A stretch of DNA of 6,804 nt from Chitinophagaceae bacterium (GTDB taxonomy: Bacteria > Bacteroidota > Bacteroidia > Chitinophagales > Chitinophagaceae). Shown piece by piece: positions 1 to 3,998 of the stretch. The DNA lies in the NCBI GenBank assembly GCA_025362915.1, contig JANYEU010000056.1:1-6804 (forward strand), given 5' to 3'. The translations under genes were made by a program, and so were the position numbers. Numbering within the stretch: the stretch's first letter is position 1; every line of letters begins with the position of its first letter. The notes below the pieces were generated by a model, which saw only the letters and a program-made list of their open reading frames with translations, did not search any database and was not told where the DNA came from.

Positions 1-229
1 GTAAGGCAACTAGGGTATCTAGCTAAGGCAGTTAGGGTAACATCGTAAGGCAACTAGGGTATCTAGCTAAGGCAGTTAGGGTAACATCGTAAGGCAACTA
101 GGGTATCTAGCTAAGGCAGTTGGGGTAACATCGTAAGGCAACTAGGGTATCTAGCTAAGGCAGTTGGGGTAACATCGTAAGGCAGCTAGGGTATCTAGCT
201 AAGGCAGTTAGGGTCACATCACAAGGCAA
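1..229. repeat. Tandem array of 44-bp units (two 22-bp halves each), truncated by window start
   Basis: Five full 44-bp units start at 1, 45, 89, 133 and 177, and a decayed sixth begins at 221 and fades by about 229. Units 1 and 2 are identical. Units 3 and 4 share one A-to-G change (GTTGGGG instead of GTTAGGG). Unit 5 has two further changes. Each unit is two related 22-bp halves, matching at about 15 of 22 positions, that begin GTAAGGCAACTAGGG and CTAAGGCAGTTAGGG. Within each unit a TARGG word recurs at alternating 9- and 13-bp steps. Because 44 is not a multiple of 3 and TAA/TAG words are dense, no frame on either strand stays open, so the array is non-coding. The array probably continues upstream of the window. 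Its function is unknown; a helically phased protein-binding array is one possibility. Confidence 0.97.
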
Positions 230-270
230 ATTGAAAAATATGTAAAAAGCAGTCTAAGTTCATTTTAAGC

Positions 271-300
271 GTAAAAAAGCCCTTTCCAACACGGAAAGGG
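271..300 (-). terminator. Probable intrinsic terminator, minus strand
   Basis: CCCTTTCC (280-287) and GGAAAGGG (293-300) form a perfect 8-bp stem around the 5-base loop AACAC. The six A residues at 273-278, separated from the stem by one G, become a U-tract on the minus strand. Terminator geometry therefore fits leftward transcription best. No leftward gene is visible to its right, so it may block antisense transcription or be a weaker terminator for a rightward gene lying before the window. Confidence 0.6.
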
Positions 301-354
301 TTCGCTAAACAAAGCATATTTTATAACTCATAACTACAAAGTGGCTTTATCAAC

Positions 355-393
355 ATCTTTTAGAGAGGTATCTCTCTAAAAGATTCTTTTTTT
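355..393 (+). terminator. Strong rho-independent terminator-like hairpin just before the pectate lyase start
   Basis: ATCTTTTAGAGAG (355-367) pairs perfectly over 13 bp with CTCTCTAAAAGAT (372-384) around the loop GTAT. TC and a run of seven T (387-393) follow. This is the classic layout for termination of rightward transcription. It ends only 12 bases before the ATG at 406, leaving no room for a promoter between terminator and start codon. Either it belongs to an upstream gene and the lyase has lost its own promoter, or it lies inside the lyase 5' leader as an attenuator. Confidence 0.75.
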
Positions 394-703
394 AATTAAT
401 TATACATGAGACATATTGTTACACTATTCGTCAAACACATAATTGCGCTTATCCTTTTAGCTGTAGTGTCATCGCAAACAATGGCGCAGCAAATAGCCTT
501 TCCCGGTGCTGAAGGAGCAGGAAGATTTACAAGTGGTGGTCGTGGAACAATAGCTAGCCCAACCACTGTTTTTGAGGTAACCAATCTGACTGATAAGAAT
601 ACTGCTGGTTCTTTTCGATATGCCTGTAGTCAATCCATAAGTAAATATCCATACCGCACAATTGTTTTCAGGGTATCAGGAACCATTCATTTAAACTCAA
701 AAC

Positions 704-717
704 TATCCATTATCCAT
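704..717 (+). repeat. 7-bp tandem duplication TATCCAT x2 causing the first frameshift of the lyase
   Basis: TATCCAT occurs twice back to back (704-710 and 711-717). With both copies the reading runs KLSIIHT and then meets TGA at 721. With one copy removed it runs KLSIPENTTVAGQTAPGDG, the expected continuation for this lyase family. The duplication is therefore the exact cause of the first frameshift, and its origin by slipped-strand replication is a reasonable inference. Confidence 0.93.
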
Positions 718-1741
718 ACCTGAAAACACCACTGTGGCAGGGCAAACTGCCCCTGGTGATGGCATCTGTATGGCCGACTATCCAGTGGTACTTAGTGGCA
801 ATAACATAATTGTCCGTTATATGAGATTTAGGATGGGCGATAAAATCAATTAAAAACTAATCATGCCGGTTGTGGTGTGCCTGTTGCACCGTTTACGGAT
901 AGTACTTGTATGCCAATTAATGGGAGTGGGGGCGATGATGCGTTTGGCGGCGTGTATAATAATAACCTTATCATAGACCATTGCACGGTTGGTTGGGGAG
1001 ATGATGAATCATTAACTGTTTATAGGGGTGATAGCCTTACACTGCAATGGAATTTTATTACCGAAGGATTAAATTATGCCTATCATTTTGAAACAGGCGA
1101 CACAGATTTTGAACACCATGGCTTTGGAGGAATATGGGTGCATTGCATGGGGCACTTTTCACCACAATTTATTTGCACATTGCAAAAGCCGCAATCCACG
1201 CTTTGCTGGCAATAGCACTTATCCTGTAGGATCTATAGAGAGTGCTGATTTTAGAAATAATATTATTTACAACTGGGAACTATTTTCTATATATGGTGGT
1301 GAGGGAGGTCACTATAATGTGGTGAATAATTACTATAAATCCGGACCAGTAACGGGTACGGCTACCAGATATCGTATTGTAAATGTAAATAGCAATGTAG
1401 CCAATGGGTATGCTCATTATTACTTATCAGGAAACTATGTGTATGGGGCTGTAAAAAATACAAATAATAATTGGACAGGTGCTTACATGAATACAGGAAA
1501 AGCGGTTGATACGGTAATTTCAAAGGTTACTACGCCTTTCATTCCATCATATCTCCCTTCCTTTACAAACACTGCTAAAGAGGCGTATGATACCGTATTG
1601 AAAAATGCCGGCGTTACCATTCCTCGTAGGGATACACTAGACCAAAGGGTTGTAAATGATGTGCAAAATAGGATTGGAAGACTGATTGATGCGCAAGGAG
1701 GATACCCACATGCAACCCCTTATGCGGAAACAGTAAATGCC

Positions 1742-1744
1742 TGA
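1742..1744 (+). other. In-frame TGA nonsense codon in the pectate lyase pseudogene
   Basis: The frame is unchanged on both sides of this codon: TPYAETVNA precedes it and PTLNSATAPIDTDHDGMPD follows. Relatives typically read NAWPTL here, so a TGG-to-TGA substitution of Trp (reconstructed residue 444) is the simplest explanation. It falls at the end of the catalytic domain. Confidence 0.85.
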
Positions 1745-3035
1745 CCAACGCTTAATTCGGCAACCGCACCAATAGATACAGACCATGATGGTATGCCAGA
1801 TAGTTGGGAGATAGCCAATGGATTGAATCCAAATAATGCAGCAGACAGGGGTGCTTTTGCGTCTAATGGTTATACCAATCTAGAAAATTACCTCAACGGA
1901 ATTACTGCTTCTCCAACACCTATCCCTACAAACATTGCAACAGCAACCTGGCCTTTGTTAACAGATCAGACGCCAACTATTACAGGAAATATAACTGCTA
2001 CAAACCAATCTGTTGGTAGCGTATTGGCCGGTATTAATTATGGTAACACTTTTGGGGGAATTAATGGATGGCAAACTATAGTGGCAACAACCTATTTGCC
2101 TAAGGTTTATACAGCCAATGCTTATCTGGAATACAGCGTTACCCCTCTTCCCGGAAAGATTCTTACCGTGAATGCCATCGGATTAGGTGCATTGGGAGGT
2201 GGTGGAACCGGTGTAAAAGCAGCCATCTATTATTTCTTGGATAGTTTTACAACTTCCAAACCTGTTGGCGGATGTTACTATAATGAAACCACTTATACTG
2301 CAATTAGTACTACACCCATGTCACTCCTAAATGCAAATACCGCATCATTGGCAGGAGAACAATCAGGTAGTATGCCTACATCCATTACTGTATTACCCAA
2401 TCAGACTTTGTCGGTAAGGGTATATGTATGGAGTACCGGTACGGCAAACCGGTATTTTGCCAACCAGAATGTAACCATTAACGGTATAACATCCGATGCA
2501 CCATTATCTGTAAACCTGACAGATTTATCAGCTAATGTTATAAACGATAAGGTTGTGCTGAATTGGAAAACGGTTAATGAAACCAATATGAAAGGGTATG
2601 AAGTGGAGAAAAGTACCGATGCACAAAAATTTATATGGATAGGAAATAGGACTGCCAAGAATCTTGCAACCAATTCTTATCAATTTATTGATGATGGAAA
2701 ACTGGAAAGCATTACTTATTACAGATTAAAGATGATTGATAAGGATGGCAGTTTTAGGTATTCTTCCATGGTATCTGCCAAAAATAATCCAACCAATACC
2801 TTGTCTGTCTCCCCAATCCTGTTGTCAATACGCTTATTGTTACGCATGGCACCACAGTGGGCAACCCAACACTTTCCATCTTAAATATGGAGGGTAAGAA
2901 GATGTTGGTAAAAGGAGTATCGGCTGGGGCATCACAGACTTCCATTGCGGTAAGTGCTTTAAAACAAGGGGTTTACCTGTTGCAGTTCATGGACAACAAG
3001 GGTATTAAAACCATTAAATTCATAAAAGAATAGAG

Positions 3036-3198
3036 GTTTTTTAATGACTACCCACCATTTGGTTTTCGCTTAAATATTCTTCATAATCTTCCCGTCCTTT
3101 CGGATGTCTCATCTGGTGCGCATGATGAGACATCCGAAAGGACGTTCACAGGTTCAAAACACGTTTATTACCAAATGGCGGATAGTCATTTAAAAAAC
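3036..3198. mobile_element. MITE-like non-coding element with terminal inverted repeats
   Basis: The left arm 3036-3063 (GTTTTTTAATGAC... to CCATTTGGT) is the inverted copy of the right arm 3170-3198 (ACCAAATGG... to TTTAAAAAAC). They match at 26 of 29 aligned columns, with two transitions and one single-A indel. The arms enclose about 106 bp that contain no ORF but do contain a perfect 21-bp hairpin at 3093-3144. Size, terminal inverted repeats and lack of coding capacity fit a miniature inverted-repeat element or a REP-like structured element. No convincing target-site duplication is seen at the ends, so mobility is inferred, not shown. It starts three bases after the stop codon of the lyase pseudogene. 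It could instead be a structured RNA or a 3' mRNA-protecting hairpin. Confidence 0.6.
3093..3144. repeat. Perfect 21-bp inverted repeat (hairpin core of the element)
   Basis: The arms 3093-3113 (starting CGTCCTTTCGGATG) and 3124-3144 (ending CATCCGAAAGGACG) are exact reverse complements. They are separated by a 10-base loop TGGTGCGCAT that itself contains the palindrome TGCGCA. No T-run follows either arm directly, so it is not a classical intrinsic terminator. It sits near the middle of the 3036-3198 element and is richer in GC than its surroundings. Confidence 0.95.
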
Positions 3199-3282
3199 AT
3201 GCCATCTAAAAGGTAAAGGTTGGTTATCTATATACCATAGTTAAGTTATGTGTACGACAATGCCTTGTCTTGTCATAGCAAA

Positions 3283-3314
3283 GCACATATATGTGCATGG
3301 CAAAGGTTTGCCAT
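3283..3314. repeat. Two adjacent short palindromes
   Basis: GCACATATATGTGC (3283-3296) is a perfect 14-bp palindrome. It is followed with no gap by ATGGCAAA-GG-TTTGCCAT (3297-3314), an 8-bp-arm hairpin with a 2-base centre. They may be operator-like sites or small hairpins in the gap after the lyase. No gene nearby suggests a specific regulator. Confidence 0.7.
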
Positions 3315-3340
3315 AAACAATATGATTTTAAGGGGTAAAT

Positions 3341-3380
3341 AAAAAGGAGCTGATTCAATCAATGAATCAACCCCTTTTTT
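3341..3380. terminator. Probable intrinsic terminator, possibly bidirectional
   Basis: TGATTCA (3351-3357) pairs with TGAATCA (3363-3369) around ATCAA. The stem extends imperfectly outward through AAAAAGG (3341-3347) against CCCC plus six T (3371-3380). The T-run on the right and the A-run on the left allow function in either direction. It is the first terminator-like structure downstream of the pectate lyase reading frame and could end its transcript. Confidence 0.7.
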
Positions 3381-3892
3381 GTATGTAACTAGTCATTCTC
3401 AAATAAACGTCACTTCCCATACGCCCATCTTTTCGCCCTTAAAGTGAAACGTCTTACTTAAAATCAAAACTCCCTTTGTGCCTTCTTTGCGTTATGGCTT
3501 TGCAAACCTGTCCATTAACTTTTTTCTTCTTAAAAGTGATGTTTATTTCTTTCCAACTATTTATAAACAATTTTATTTCCCGCTTTAATCTTCTCGAAAC
3601 CAGCAAATATCAATATCCAGATGGAAGATATTTAATCAAAGGACAATTAGATAATTTTTATGCTTGAATAATAAAATTAATTAGAATTTAATCTATTGTC
3701 AGGACGGTACAGGACAGATAATGATTTTCGGTTGCTACTTTTACACGTAATCAATAAACTTGCTGGTGCTATATCGATGTAAAGTGTTAAAATAGTATAA
3801 TGATATATTAAAATGATTTTGCTATACTGAACAAATTTATTGTTTTAAAAGCTTGTTTCGTCTGATTTACTACTTATGATAAATAAAAATGG
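3381..3892. other. AT-rich intergenic stretch with no convincing gene
   Basis: No frame on either strand gives a protein with recognisable motifs. The longest plus-strand frame (3476-3667, TTG start) has no recognised domain and is probably chance. The segment around 3475-3496 reads on the minus strand as CGCAAAGAAGGCACAAAGGG, resembling CGCAAAG-rich intergenic sequence I recall from other Bacteroidota genomes. From about 3650 the sequence becomes very AT-rich and presumably carries the promoter of the large gene downstream, but no clean Bacteroidota TTTG / TAnnTTTG pair could be assigned. Confidence 0.6.
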
Positions 3893-3938
3893 TTGCTGAT
3901 ATGAAAAAAATAAAATGTTTGCTGATATGAAAAAAATA
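3893..3938 (+). repeat. 20-bp direct repeat (26-bp period) upstream of the adhesin gene, each copy with an ATGAAAAAAA start
   Basis: TTGCTGATATGAAAAAAATA occurs at 3893-3912 and again at 3919-3938. The first ATG (3901) opens a nine-codon frame, MKKIKCLLI, ending at TGA 3928-3930. That stop overlaps the second ATG (3927) as ATGA. The second ATG is in frame with the large gene downstream, giving a possible 24-residue N-terminal extension before the preferred start at 3999. This could be translational coupling or simply a small duplication. Confidence 0.9.
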
Positions 3939-3998
3939 CTACACCCTTCCCAGATGCCTTGCATCGCACTCTTTAGTTTAATAAATAACAAGCACCAT

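Larger units (their letters stand above)
406..3033 (+). pseudogene. Secreted pectate lyase (PL1-like) with T9SS C-terminal sorting domain, broken by four frameshifts and one stop
   Basis: The intact ancestor would cleave pectate by beta-elimination outside the cell. Repaired, it is about 873 residues: signal peptide 1-27 (hydrophobic core IIALILLAVV, likely cut after TMA); PL1-like beta-helix to about 443, starting IAFPGAEGAGRF and including NTTVAGQTAPGDG, GGDDAFGG (173-180), DHCTVGWGDDE (189-199) and FHHNLFAHC followed by RNPRF (260-264); an acidic DTDHDGMPD segment (455-463) like a calcium-binding type-3 repeat; a putative carbohydrate-binding-like region to about 695; an Fn3-like domain (VNLTDLSANV..KVVLNW, about 700-790); and a T9SS type A sorting domain (PNPVVN to IKFIKE, 801-873). 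Reading passes through frame 1, then 2 (7-bp duplication at 704-717), 1 (one base missing at 842-845), 2 (extra G, or two bases lost, within 1135-1152), TGA at 1742 where NAWPTLNS is expected, then frame 1 again (one base missing at 2810-2814), ending at TAG 3031-3033. Domain assignment is by motif recognition; the catalytic family is clear, the middle domain is not. Confidence 0.93.

Noticed and set aside
1..229. CRISPR array
   Set aside because: The units are contiguous with no unique spacers between repeats; every 44-bp unit is almost wholly repeat sequence.
2401..2945. Two minus-strand ORFs within the lyase C-terminal region
   Set aside because: They are antisense to the recognisable Fn3-like and T9SS sorting domains; no domain or start context supports them.
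406..3033. Programmed frameshifting or an intact multi-ORF operon in place of a pseudogene
   Set aside because: Four shifts in different directions plus an in-frame stop, all within one continuous lyase homology, have no slippery-site logic. The fragments lack their own starts and secretion signals.
3476..3667. 63-residue plus-strand ORF starting TTG
   Set aside because: It has a weak start, Phe/Leu-rich composition typical of AT-rich non-coding DNA, no recognisable domain and no signal of selection. The C-terminal phrase YPDGRYLIKGQLDNFY looks protein-like but is too short to support a gene.
3814..3821. Possible Bacteroidota -7 box TGATTTTG upstream of the adhesin
   Set aside because: It has one mismatch to TAnnTTTG and no TTTG -33 box at the right distance, and it lies about 180 bases before the preferred start. 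This is too weak to call in such AT-rich DNA.
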